64,000 nt of DNA from Paracyclopina nana (GCA_019096065.1 JAGUCH010000002.1:7638501-7702500); one strand, 5' to 3'; shown: positions 35,202-47,200, counted from the first letter of the stretch. The notes: generated by a model from the sequence alone, not told the origin. Translations and numbers: made by a program.

Positions 35202-38200
35202 TTAGTCAACAAGAAAATTCACTTCCAAAGGAATGAACTCGTCATCGTCGCACTCACCATCAATCTCCGTCATTTGGAAGCTCAAGCCGTTGTAGGAATA
35301 CAGCCCAGGAGCAGACACAGCAACATGAAACTTGATGCTTTTCATGCATTCCCCTTCAAGGGGTATGACAGCTTTTGTGCACCCCAAAAACCTAGCAAAG
35401 TCTTGACTACCACTGAAGAAGTCTTTGCTGCTGTCAGTTTTATATCGGAAGGCTGACCTCGTCGGCAGAAAGTTCTCCACAGTAAGGCTAAATTGGACCA
35501 GGCAGACGGGATCTTGGTCAAAATTATGCCTAATATTGCAATTGTTCACCACAATTCCGACACGGCAAGGCTTTTTGGTAGTTGGTAACGTGGGAGCGTC
35601 GATAGACTCAACACTGCTCATGTGATCCACTTGATCAGAGGCCGGGTTTTCATCTGGATTTATAACAGCATAGGCAATGCCCGACTTGTCGTTGGAGGCT
35701 CTCCAAGATAGGACGATTAAATCTGACTTTAGCTTCGCCGGCTCCTTGAGAGTTCCATATGCAAAAGCATTTTTCAAAAAGTCAATCTGCGGGGCAACAT
35801 CAACATGTTCAGCTTCAGAGTTCTTGCTTACTTTGAGGCTTGAAAAATGCAGTCCTCCCTGGCTCTTGCCTTCTCCTAATGGCGCTTGAGCAGTTCTCAA
35901 GCCTAAAACCAAAGACTCGCCTCTGGTGACAGGAGTGTTTTCATTGCCAGACAGGAATCCCGACAATACCCTCGAGGAACAGCTGATCATACTCACTTGC
36001 CAGAGGTAAACCTGTTCAACTTGCTGGCTTTTGGCTTCATTGCTATGATTGGTCACACTGAGGAGCAAGGCTTGACTTTTGTCATCATCATATCTGCAAG
36101 CATTGACCAAGCTTGCAGTGATGGCAACAGAAGGCAAGACTTTAACAGTCAAGTCCATTTTCAGAAGCCTCTTCAGTGGTTTCTTCTCCATGCTGAAAGG
36201 AATGTTGTAAGCAAAAAAGACACTGACATCTCTCGATCCTGGTTGAGTGGGGGCACATATCCAAAGCTTTTGCTTATGCACTTGTCCTGGATGCAAGATG
36301 TTCTCGTGACCTATATTTATCGGAAGTATGTCGAGCTGCAAGTCGTCATCTTTGATCAGAGGAAAATCAAACAGAGTTGCCTTTCGTTTCTCGGCCCCAA
36401 GGGAAAACATTCCTGGTGAATGATGAACCAAATGCACGTGTGTCATGGGAGCATTGCCAACATTTTCAAGCACCATTTCAATACTTTGAACTTGTCCTTG
36501 ATGCATAACATCTGGTATCTTAAGACTCGTCACCTTTAACCTAGGCTGATGGGGTACAATTTTGCAGCTCAACCGGTTGTCTTTCATGTACAGAGGTGTT
36601 TTGCTGACTTTTTGTTCCTTGGTGGCGTTCAATCTTGGGCCCTGTACCTGCAGTTGAAAATTTGACTTTCCAAGACTAGTTTTTTATTAAATGAATCATA
36701 ATCATTCACATTGACTTGGCAAAGGACCTAACCCAAACTTCATACAACACCCAAGAATCATGTATTTTCTGAAAGCGTGTGTCCCTAGGGTTCATTTGGT
36801 GATAAAATAAAAATCCTGGCCTATCGCTTCCAATAACATATAAATAAAAACGTTTGGCGCAAAAACGGCTCATTTTTTGGGGATAGTAGCTCTCTAGGGA
36901 TAGTTAGCAACAATGACCCCCACTAAAATTCATAAGTAAAACTTAAGTTATTTTATACTAAAATCTTAGGATGAACAGAAACGGAGATGTAGCCATGCAG
37001 GGGGGTCTCGTAAGTGAGTTCTTGACGCAAGTTTTGCATGCCAAAATCACCAAATCTGTTTGTCTTAGCCTAGGTGGCGCTAGTAGTTCTTACTACATAG
37101 CGCGTGAGCTCAAGTGATGTGTCAGTCATGGAAGCAAGCGGGCTAATCTCACGCGTCTTCAAAAGAGCTCCTAGATAAGTTCTGTATTTTTTAAAAAAGT
37201 ATGCAATTTGGGCACTTTTTGATAATTTAAGGCAGGTTATGGAAATTTTTGGAAGTGAAATCCACAGAATTATATTGAAATTTTGTCTTGAAGCCTACCA
37301 CAGCTCAGTCAGACTGTGTGCTATAGTACAGCAGCGACAAGAACTCACCTTATTACTATAGATCATCTTGTAGCCATGCTAAAAGGTGATTACTACCAAC
37401 TTCAGAGGGGGTTGTAGCCATGCTAAAAGGCGATTACTACCAACTTCAGAGGGGGTCATTGCTATTACTATTAGCTGAGAGGGCTGAGCAGTACATAAGT
37501 TCCAACCATATAATTTCCATGATTTTTTTGTTGCTCTTTGATTCAGAGGAGGATAATGAACATAATCCATCTACAGGTGGATAATGATCATTATACCTTA
37601 CTAGATCTTTGCGCCATCTATTTCATACAACTGAAACAGAACAAAAACGCAAGGACCTAGAAAGAATCGAACACAGGGCAACTGATTACCATGCCGACGC
37701 TCTACCTCTGAGCTAACCAGTTGCTGTATAAATTAAGGGTTCGTTGATGGTTAAATCATAAAGCCAGTACTGCAATACACGGCGGGACTAACCGGTGCAG
37801 GCTGGCTGGGTCAAAAAGCATGGCAAATGCAGCAAATAGATGGCCGGACAGGCCGGCGCAACGCCAAGATGCAGCAGAAGCATGTTGCAGTCTAGACCGC
37901 TGGGTCAACTTTGATGAGCTCATGCAGCAACAAAGCGGACTGCAAAATCTAAGGTATTTTTTGCAAAAAATTGAGCCAAAATCTTTCCTTAATTCAGTTT
38001 TAGCCAATGCTTGAAATGTTGGGGTTAGCTATTAGTAATAGGATTATACACCTCTAGGCTGTCGGAGAGAATCCTATATTAATAATCGCAAAAAAATAGT
38101 AAACTGTAAGGGCTAGACGCTTTTGAAAATTTTATGCTAATGGAAGCCATAGGCCAGGATTTTTAAATTACTACCAAATGAACCCTAGGAACATAAGCTT

Positions 38201-41040
38201 TCAGAAAAAATATATTTTTTGGGTGTTGTAAAGAGTTTGGGTTCGGACCTTCTTCCAAGTAAATGTGCATTGAGTTAAAAGTAATCCATCCATACCTTTA
38301 AAGCTTGTTTCCCTTTAATGGTGTAGTCAGTGGATTCACTTTGTGGGAACAAAGCCTTGAGAGTATATTCAATCCCATGGATCGAGAGCTCACCAGGCTT
38401 AAGGGGAGTCAGCTTGAACTCGAGAACCAAAGGTACTTCCTTCTCGAGCTTAACATTATCCAATATTTCAGCCTTGACGCAATTGGCAGCTTCATCTATA
38501 TCAGTATTGCTGAAAACGGCTGCTGCTTCCTGGCCCTCTGGTACAAATTTCCAAATCAGCTTGAGCTTCCTCATGAGTAAAGGAGTTTGGAAAGGGTTGG
38601 CGACTGGCAATAGCAGCCGAATTTCCTCGGTCACAGCTACTTGGGGCATGATAGAGTTGCTCGTATTTGGGCCAAAAAGGGTCTGACAAGTTTGGTTCAA
38701 GTGGACATATTCCGCACCGTGAATGGCTTCAACGACAGTTTTTTCAAGGTTTTTCCAAGAAGAGCCTTTTGATTGATACACAAGGTCCTCGTGAGGCTTA
38801 TGTTCACCAGTCAAGTCAATGAGGCATTGCTGAGCCTTGAAAAAAGGAATGGTGATGGTAGCCACCGCCTTGTCTTCTTTCTCCCTCATATGGTGGACGA
38901 TGAAGAATTCTCTTAGATGGCACATTTGCTGAAGAGGATTAAGGCCCACATTTGTAGTGGCTACGAGTTCGTTAAAAAGACTTCCAGCCGTATAGTGGTC
39001 TTTTAGGAGAAGAGACTGATGGCCTAACGTGTACAGAATGTGATTTTCAGCAAGCTCCCATCCATGGCTTTTGTACACCTGAAAAGAGGAAATTGAACTT
39101 CGATTAGTAAAGATCCTAAAAGCCAAATTGACAATCAATTATTACTTGAAAGCCTTGTCGATATGCCCTGGAAGAATGCTTTTTCTGGCCACTTTTGGAA
39201 AACCTATAGCCAGCCAGGATGATGTGAAAAGCATATTTTCTTACTAAAGGAGGCGTGCACAACAAATAGCAATAGGCAGCTTGCTCCAATAACATAGCAC
39301 TACGAAGGTCCTTGGCTTCATTCGTCATGCGAACATAAGACAACGCAGATTCTTGGAACCTGAGAAAAATAATTGAAAGTTAATTGTTTTCAGCGAAATG
39401 CTTTAAGAAACTCACATTCCCTGGTACTTCAGGCACATAGCATCAAAAAGCGAGGCACGAATGGCGAATTCGGGCATTTGACAGACCTGGAGGTATTTTG
39501 TAATGCTATCTTCCATGTAGTGAGCAGGGTACTTCTTGCCTACTGCATCACCTTGCATAAACTGAGATAATGCACACATTTCTGCAGCTCCAGCATAGTA
39601 GTTCCACGCTTCATCGCTCTGGAAGTAAAAGTGTATCGTGTTAAATCAAAGGACAATTTTTTGTTCACCAGAACTATTGTTCAACCTGAAAATCTTTTTT
39701 TGCGTTGTGGTAATGGGTGTATGCTGCCTTGTACATCTTGAGCATGAAATACAAATCAGCCAATTTTCTGAGCTGAAGCTCCGGCGCGTCTTTTCCATAA
39801 ATGACGCTAGTTCCCATAGTAACTCCTGGCTTACTTTGGCCGAACCAACGCTTGGCTCCACTGAACAATGACCGGCTTTTGCGGTTAGTGACAATCTCAA
39901 ATAGCATCCTTAATTGACGCTCACAAAAGGGCACAAGGCATTTTGAGACAAACCTAAAGCATTACGAAAGTATTTTTGAGTAATTACAATTTTTGCTGAA
40001 ACACCCTGAATTGCTTACTCTCGAATCATAATGCGTATACGGTCGATATCGTTGTAGGTTAGGTGTAAGGCAATGTTCTCCTTGGTGACAGGCGCCAGTT
40101 TCGGCACGATCACAGTAGGTAAACTCTTTTCCGCTGTTGCATCAGCAAGAGGATGCTCAAGCTCTTCAGTGGTGGCTTTCAATGGATCATCATCGGCACT
40201 GTTAGCATTGGGTATCAAAACGCTGTCCCCGCTTACCGCCATGAGCCTCGTTTCTATGTTGCTGAACCTGTGGCTGAAGCTCATACTTGTCCAATGTTCA
40301 GCCACGTTGGGATTGCCATCGTCCCCCTCGTTTTGCACGGTCCTTGAGTTGAACTGGAGCAGGTGACAAGACGTGGAGCCAAATGAGGATTGCATCTGCT
40401 TAAACACCTCGTGTGCTTTAGACTCCTCGACGGAGTAGACGTCGTGCAAAAGAACGTAGTATTTAAGAGCATTAGTGCTGAAATATTGCGGATAAGTCAG
40501 ACCCGAAGATGACCGCTCGTGTTGACCTTTATGCTGAACTTGAATAAGATTCCGCAACTGCTCCAGGGGGTCCTTGGCATTTGAGGAGACGACAAAGACA
40601 CAGCCCATGTGGTGACGAAGGAACTCGTGCTCGACATTTGGAAGAGACTGGAGGTATATTTTGGTCCAGGAGTCGAACCAAGGCGTAAATCCCGGGGCTT
40701 CAAGTTGCAAGGACCTCGATGGAAAGACTCGCGAAACCAGGGGCTCCTCGGTGATTGAGCCTACTGTGTCTGCCAAAAGCCGAGGGCCCACCAACTTGGC
40801 CGGGTCCTTGTGGAATTCCTGGAAGGCTAAGCTAAGGTTTACAATCGAGTGGTTGGTGCCCTCGGGGTCCTTAATCGGCACATCCGAAGTGAGCTTGGAG
40901 AAGGGCTGAAGCATTTCAACCATGGACAGGTTGTTCTTGTGGCAGAGCGCGTCGACATCTTGGGTGGTGAGGATGCCAATTACGGGGCAGAAGTGATCCT
41001 CGATCCACTCGTGCGGCAAGATCTTCTTCGTCTTGGTCAT
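35202..41040 (-). CDS. TRAPPC8: TRAPP complex subunit 8 (TRAPPC8)
   Basis: Large subunit of the metazoan TRAPPIII complex, a Rab1 exchange factor in ER-Golgi traffic and autophagy. Six exons: 40019-41040, 39686-39953, 39416-39618, 39146-39359, 38296-39078, 35202-36647. Matches run through the whole protein: SMVEMLQPFSKLTSDV, FTPWFDSWTKIYLQSLPNVE, TNALKYYVLLHDV, RSLFSGAKRWFG, APELQLRKLADLYFML, LRSAMLLEQAAYCY, VRKYAFHIILAGYRFSKSGQ, HGWELAENHILYTLG, and a C-terminal half of Ig-like beta domains (QGPRLNATKEQ, FVAVSAPGLYSY-like end). About 1310 residues, close to the family. The last intron (36648-38295) is 1.65 kb because it holds a terminal-inverted-repeat element. Confidence 0.93.
37369..37456. 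repeat. 44-base direct repeat, two units
   Basis: Two adjacent near-identical units beginning TGTAGCCATGCTAAAAGG and ending AACTTCAGAGGGGG, inside element copy B. They differ at one or two bases, so the duplication is recent. Confidence 0.75.
37655..37732 (-). repeat. tRNA-like remnant (SINE head or pseudo-tRNA)
   Basis: On the minus strand TTAGCTCAGAGGTAGAGC matches a Pol III A box/D arm and TGTTCGATTC a B box/T loop at normal spacing. The anticodon loop would read GGT (Thr), but the anticodon and T stems do not pair well and there is no good acceptor stem. Taken as a tRNA-derived SINE fragment or dead tRNA, not a working gene. Confidence 0.5.
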
Positions 41041-41212
41041 GGCTCGACTATTGGCATAGCAGCGGTGGAAAAGCGACCTTTATCACCAACATCAACTGAC
41101 ATATGAGGCCATGGATCAATTTTTCCTCCTGCGTTATGCTACTACTGAAGCAGCTGACGTAAGAGAAAAACAAATTTCAGCTGCCACTCAACTGAGTCAA
41201 CTCAGAGACTTA

Positions 41213-42156
41213 GATTTCTCTACCGGTAACCGAAAATCCCTGGTTAGGTTTCAATTTCCAAATAGTTCTCAGTTTATTTCTCTACCAAGACGAAATGTAA
41301 ACAAACACATTGGGAAAAAATTAACCAGGGGAATTTTTTTCCCGGGAAAAAAAATCACCAGGCGAATTTTTTTCCCACAGAATTCATAGTCTTGAGTAGG
41401 CACAATGTGCGGGAGTTGTTGCCGTGTGCGGGAGACGCTGCCGTGTACGGGAGATGCTGCCGGGTGCGGGAGACGCTGCCGGGTGCGGGAGACGCTGCCG
41501 GGTGCGGGAGACGCTGCCGGGTGCGGGAGATGCTGCTGGGTGCGGGAGCCTCAAATTGCCGTCTTGGTCTTGAGCAGCCTCAATTTGCAGTTAAAGACGC
41601 AGCTGGGTGCGGGAGACAATGCCAGGTGAGGGAGACGCTGCCGGGTGCGGGAGACGCTGCTGGGTGGAGAGACGCTGCCGGGTGTGGAGACGCTGCCGGG
41701 TGCGAGAGACGCTGCCATGTGGGGGAAACGCTGCCGGGTGGGGGAGACGCTGCCAGGTGGGGGAGCCTCAATTTGCAGTTAAAGACGCTGCCGGGTGCGG
41801 GAGATGCTGCCGGGTGTGGAGACGCTGCTGGGTGCGGGAGATTGGGAGATGCTGCCGGGTGTGGAGACGCTGCTGGGTGCGAGAGACGGTGCCAGGTTGG
41901 GGAGACGCTGCTGGGTGCAGGGGACGCTGCCGGGTGCGGGAGCCTCAAATTGCCGTCTTGGTCTTGAGCAGCCTCAATTTGCAGTTAAAGTTTTGTAACA
42001 CTGCACTTGCAGCGTAATCAGTAATGGCGTCAATTTGTTGTCAGTGACTCAGCTGAGATCCGCTACTGGGATCAAAGTATGATGGATCGAAATAGTAGGT
42101 CGAGCTTGTCTTGGAATTTCAACAAACCTGGGATTTTCGGTTACTGTTAGAGAAAA
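41213..42156. repeat. Inverted-repeat element carrying a GC-rich 19-base minisatellite
   Basis: A left repeat at about 41213-41262 (CTCTACCGGTAACCGAAAAT, then CCCTGGTTAGG) and its reverse complement at about 42112-42156 flank a GC-rich tandem array at about 41405-41960. The unit is about 19 bases (GACGCTGCCGGGTGCGGGA with variants). A 48-base AT-richer block beginning CCTCAAATTGCCGTCTTGG occurs twice (about 41543 and 41940), with a partial copy at 41765. Long open frames across the array come from its base composition. Confidence 0.75.
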
Positions 42157-42160
42157 ATGA

Positions 42161-42350
42161 ATCCCTACCTCCCTCAGCAAAAGTTAGACCCCGCGAAAAA
42201 TCCCTGATCGGCCGGGAAAAATTTGAGAACCTTGCACATTTTTCATTCCTCGCTGCGCTCGGATGAAAAATAGTTGCTCGGTTCTCAAATTTTTCCCGAC
42301 CTCTCAGGGATTTTTCTTGGGGTCTAACTTTTGCTGAGGAGGTAGGGAAC
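42161..42350. repeat. Near-perfect 190-base hairpin
   Basis: The left arm (42161-42235) and right arm (42275-42350) are reverse complements over about 75 bases: CCCTACCTCC, CAGCAAAAGTTAGACCCC, AAAAATCCCTGA and GGGAAAAATTTGAGAACC all recur inverted. The loop has its own small inverted repeat (ATTTTTCAT ... ATGAAAAAT). It abuts the minisatellite element. Probably a hairpin-type miniature transposon. Confidence 0.78.
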
Positions 42351-43193
42351 TATTATACTAGAGAAGCGAAATTATGTGACGTCACAGGGGGTGCGTGCCT
42401 CTTTTTTGGGACGCTCCAAAAGAGATTACAATGGCTCTTTGGCGCTGGCTGCCTGAGTTTGGGCTGGGGCTGACTTTTCATTCCAAATATTTCAGAAATG
42501 ATCCATTTGTGATCAATGTCAAGTATAGTTTGAATGTAAGTTGACCAAGTGCCTCTAACTTTTATTTTCAACAGTTTTAAGGTTCTTATTGAAAGTTTCA
42601 ATTTATTTAAGAATCATTTTTATGGTACAGCCATTTTATCATTCCCGGCTGAGCGTTCCTGGAAATGGTCAAACACTTTCAGAAAAAGTCGATTTTTTAA
42701 CATATATGATCAAACTTGCGAATCTGGTTACTCTGATATCATTTGACGGAAAATCTCGGCTGTTAGGAAACCAAGGCAGTATGGGTAATCTCTTTCTGAT
42801 GTAGCACTGATTTTGGCCTTACTCTAAATGGGATTTTTATTGTCAAACAAATGCCGAGTGTGGCATTTTTTGAAAGTATACGTCTACATAAAAGTGATGA
42901 AAAAGATAACTTATTGACGCGTAGCAGAAAAGTGGAATGTTTACATTTTTACTTCGCTTCTCTTATAATCTAAGTCTCTGAGTCAACTCCCATCATAGCT
43001 CCGCTAGAGCCTAGAAGTGAGGCGGTAACTTTCAAAACATGAAAATCGTGAAGCTACTTAAAGCAGCCGAACGGTGCTTGCCAGTCTCCGGGTGTCTATT
43101 TAGCGATTTTTTATCGGTTGGACCTGTTTTACGTTGCAAGATACTCAACTTTTTTCTTATGCAAAAAGTATCAGGTTCAAAAACATTACATCA

Positions 43194-43470
43194 CATTGAC
43201 TTGATGAAGGTACCAACCAAACTCTTTCCAACATACAAAACAATTATTCAACTGTAAGCTTATGTTCTTAGGGTCCATTTGGTTGTATTTTAAAAATCCC
43301 GGCCTTTGACCAATAACAGGATTTTATCAAAAATGTCTAGCACCCTCGGTTATTGGTAGCGTATTTTTCCGCCAAATGAGCTATTGGGTCTCTGTTTTCA
43401 TATTTTCATAAAATATATAATTATGGAGAGCTGTAAATAGTTTGGGATAGGTCCTTTGCTAAGTCAATAT
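43194..43470. repeat. Terminal-inverted-repeat element, copy C
   Basis: The left end CACATTGACTTGATGAAGG ... CCAAACTCTTTCCAACA and the right end, in reverse complement, ATATTGACTTAGCAAAGG followed by ACCTATCCCAAACT belong to the same family as copies A and B. At about 280 bases it is the shortest of the three. Confidence 0.72.
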
Positions 43471-43502
43471 GCTATTTAGTGGTGCTTTGACGAAAATCAA
43501 TA

Positions 43503-44206
43503 TTACAGAGATAGTTTTAGGTTTATGCATTGCAATAGTGTGAGAGCAATCGCAAACGAGGAAGTCATCGGTTTGGTTTGTCCACCACAGTATTGTAGTT
43601 GGGCTTCATGTTCACACAAACCCCCATAAGCTGTACACAGGTTGATGTCGAGGCCGAAATTAGGCCCTCCCTCAGCAACCCAAACTTCTCTGTAATTGAG
43701 TAAGGCTGCTCGCGAAGCCGGCGCTGAAATAAAAAGAAGCTTTTGCTATAGGACTATTTCAGTAGCTAATGTTGCACTTGCCTAGCGCAGCGGAAGTAAA
43801 TGAGCCTTGGCCAGTGTGCAGCAAATCCTGGGAACATTTGTCGTTGAAAAACTTCAGACAGCCACCTAATGCTTGAGCTAGTCCATAGCAAGCCACTATT
43901 TTTATGTCATTAGAAGTGACCAGCCTCTACTCCTTTTAAAATGTACTCAATGATGCATACCTTGAAGCCTTTTGGGACCAGATAGCCCACTGAGCCTGGC
44001 TTTTATTGATTGCGTGTATCCTTTGAAACATTTTGGCTCGTAATAATACACGAATTTCGCGCAAATCACGTCTTCAGAATCTGGTTCCCAAGCCGGGAAC
44101 ACTGCATGAAAGATAGCACTTGATTGCCAGTATTACGTGAAAGCCAATTTTTATTACTTTTGCATTCGCCGCGATGCATCAAAAGCAGTAATGCGATCCA
44201 ATACAT
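43503..44206 (-). CDS. Small Cys-rich secreted protein
   Basis: Family not recognised. Four exons: 44158-44206, 43961-44101, 43782-43895, 43503-43723. The start MYWIALLLLMHRGEC is a compact signal peptide encoded by a 49-base first exon. The mature part of about 155 residues has about ten cysteines in a regular spacing (DVICAKF, EPKCFKG, VACYGLAQALGGC, NDKCSQ, NLCTAYGGLC, LQYCGGQ) and ends in a hydrophobic tail, TSSFAIALTLLQC, which could be a GPI-anchor signal. The intron after exon 3 starts with GC (AG/GCAAGT), a minor but valid donor; using the nearby GT instead gives an early stop. The ATG lies 26 bases after the stop of the esterase exon upstream. Confidence 0.6.
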
Positions 44207-44232
44207 AATTTAATATGGCATTTACTTTGAAA

Positions 44233-47200
44233 TCACAAGCCTCTTGGATGACTAGCCATGAAACGATATGCTACTTCCGCTGCTGCAGTTTTACTTTTTG
44301 ATAATGGATAGTCGTGGCCGTAGTCTCCGAAGCATCTTACAATAGCTTTTCCTCCATGGCAAAGCTTTTCAAAGCATTTGAATCCTGCCTGGCCATCATA
44401 GGGAGTATGGTATGGATGTTCCAACTCCTCACAGCCCATTTTGTCAGCCCATGATTTTAGTAGGCTGGCTTTATCGTCATAATAGTACCCATCATAGGAA
44501 AGTAGGCTATTTTCCGGGCCGTAGCCGAAGCTGTGCTCATAATCATAGGGTATAGTGTCATCGGCAATACCGTGCATATCTATGATGGAAAAAGCTACAT
44601 TAGCTTCTGGAGGTGGCTGTCCAAATCCAATCAGAGAGGATGCTGCAACAGGGTTGATAGATGCAAAGCCTGAAAATGTAATGGTTGATTTACAGTTGAT
44701 ATCCCATCTCATAATTTAACTTTATTAGCATTAGCATCGTGAAGAGCAAGAAATAGCCAATCACGACTAGAATCAAAAGCTGCGATCATGCACTCATATC
44801 CGAGCAAGTCTGCAGTAAACACGTAGCCTTGATAAATGAGAGGTTGCGCGATTAAAGAGAAAAAAGCTGAGTAAACATATGTTGGATTTTCCGTCGAATT
44901 CCCTGCCGCCGGTGCATACAAAACGAAAACAAGCTGATGTGGCGGCCTTTAGTAATGGACAAGCTCAAAACAAAACTGGCCTTAGCGGCTATTTCTGCGA
45001 CTGTCCTGCTCATCTTGGGTTGGAATGGTAATTAACTATACGAAAAAGGATACATTTTTTGCAAAGTTTTCTTGAGTGCGCATAAAATTTGACATTTAAT
45101 TCTTTTTTCATTCAAGGCCCTCAATGTGCAATGGCTCATGGCCATTCTCACGACGATGGACATGGCCATTCTCATGGTGAAAATCCAGCCTTCAAGTACT
45201 CGAGGCAAGCCAACGCGGCCGTCAAAGAGGATGAAATCATGGAAGAAGATATTGTAGATCTTCCTCCATCTCATGGACCCAACTTGAAAAATGCCCATGG
45301 TCATAGTCACGGTGGTCATGGCCATAGTCACGGTGGTCATGGTCACAGTCATGGTGGTCACGGCCACAGTCACGGGCATGGGCATGCTCAAAGAGAGATG
45401 ACCCCAGAGGAGAGGGAACAGGCTCGGCTTAGACTGCATAAAAATTGGGATGACGATGATGAAGAAGAGTTCATGAGTGACAACATTTGGCTGAAGGCAA
45501 TTTTGGCCACTGTTTTGATCAGCCTTGCGCCCTTTGTCATTCTCTTCCTCTTCCCCTTGGACAACAGCAAAGAAAAAGAGTGGCTGCTCAAGATTTGCTT
45601 GAGCTTTGCCTGTGGAGGCCTACTGGGAGATGCTTTCCTTCATTTGATTCCTCATGCAATGATGGCCTCGGAAGGCCATGGCCATAGCCATAGCCATGGA
45701 CATGGTCATAGCCATGGAGGAGAGGGTAATAATTAAAAAGCTATGATCGCATCCTAAGATTAATTTTTGGGCACCGTAGGTGAACATGGCCCTCATGACT
45801 TGAGTGTTGGACTTGGAGTCTTGTCAGGTATAGTGGCCTTCTTGTGCGTGGAAAAATTTGTGAGAATTTACAATGGAGGTGGTCACTCACACAGCCATGG
45901 AGAGCCATCACCAAAGCCAGCTAAGAAGGATTCGGCAGAGAGTGCCAAAACTGACGAAAAGAAAAAGAAATCTCCTGAATCTGCTAAAAAGGTGAAAGCT
46001 ATAGTATTCAAACAAGTGCTTGAGAAAACATTCTACAAGTCTTTCATAATTTTATGATAGAGTCTTTTTAAAGAGCCGGATACATTTATTACAGAAATCT
46101 GACGATGATGGCCTGAAAGATTCTAAGGAAACGTCCACTGATAAACCAAAAGAAGCTGACCATGATCACGGCGAGGATATAAAAGTGACAGGATTCTTGA
46201 ATTTAGCTGCTGACGCTTTCCACAATTTTACTGACGGGATGGCCATAGGGACTAGCTTTTTGGCCGGCAACTCAATTGGAGTGATGACTACGTTTATGAT
46301 TTTGTTTCACGAAATCCCTCACGAAATAGGGGACTATGCCATCCTTATTCAATCTGGAGTGAAACCGGCCAAGGCAAAAATGCTGCAACTTTTGACAGCT
46401 CTAGCTGCCATCATGGGCTGCGTTGTGGCTCTTTTTGCGCAAGAAGCCGGAGAGGCTGCTGCTGCTGGATTTATCCTACCTTTCACTTCTGGAGGATTCA
46501 TCTACATAGCAACTGTCTCAGTCATTCCAGAGCTGTTAGAGGGCACAAATTTCAAGCAGTCTGTCATGGAAGTTGGAGCTCTGCTTTTTGGAGTTTTCAT
46601 AATGGTTGTTGTTGCTCAATATGAGTAGTGATCAGTGTTCAACTTTATATACCATGATAAATCATAAGCTTATCTTTCATTTTTGCAACTAAAGTAATAA
46701 CTAACTAGCTTCCTAACTTGTTTTATTCTATCTGACTTTTACCGCGTTATTCGTCTGCAAAATTAGGAACATATCCGCATTTAGTGCTTAAGTTTTCAAT
46801 TGCCACGAAGCCTATTTTATCGTAAACTTAATGTGTGCAGCCACTCAGTATGTATAATCAAGATGTTAAATTTTGGTGACAAGCACAGAAATACATGAAT
46901 GATGCATCTTTTAGAGGGCTTATAAGCAATAGGTGTTGATTCACCGACTTGAAATGCTAAAAAACAATAGCCAAATTATACATTTTCTACAAATTATACA
47001 TTTTCTACAAGCTATAAAAAGTTTCTTCCCTGTAGCTGTCCAATAATAAGAATTAAAAGGTCTTAAGTCAAGGTAATCACCAATACCTATTAGATCGAAG
47101 CTTTCATCATTCACTCATTGCCGGATTTCCAAAGTGATCTGCTTTCACATTCTTAAGTGTGATTTATACCTGTGCGAAAGCAAAACCAGGTATGATGGTT

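Larger units (their letters stand above)
36707..38268. repeat. Terminal-inverted-repeat element, copy B, in the last TRAPPC8 intron
   Basis: The left end (36707-36835) reads CACATTGACTTGG, AAAGGACCTAACCCAAAC, ACAACACCC, CTAGGGTTCATTTGGT and AATCCTGGCCTAT. The reverse complement of the right end (38145-38268) repeats the same blocks in the same order, giving inverted repeats of about 120 bases. The inside has no transposase ORF but carries a 44-base tandem duplication and a degenerate tRNA-like sequence. It belongs to the family also seen at 4.4-4.9 and 43.2-43.5 kb. Confidence 0.78.

Noticed and set aside
37655-37732. Functional tRNA-Thr gene
   Set aside because: The anticodon and T stems do not pair and there is no convincing acceptor stem, so it was kept only as a tRNA-like repeat.
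41392-42017. Long open frames in several frames across the GC-rich array, resembling a Cys/Arg or Pro/His repeat protein
   Set aside because: They come from the 19-base tandem repeat, which lacks stop codons in many frames on both strands. There is no start context, splice structure or non-repeat domain.
43503-44669. Cys-rich exons as a continuation of the esterase protein
   Set aside because: The esterase ends in a normal place for its family (MASHPRGL stop), and no donor of the right phase precedes the stop. The Cys-rich part has its own signal peptide exon.
44709-44933. Minus-strand open frame just upstream of the esterase C-terminal exon ([17 protein letters not shown]...)
   Set aside because: It has no ATG, does not resemble the N-terminal half of the esterase, and the only phase-compatible donor (AGTC/GTGATT) gives no family-like join. 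It overlaps the ZIP7 promoter region. Possibly an exon of something unseen; evidence too weak to list.
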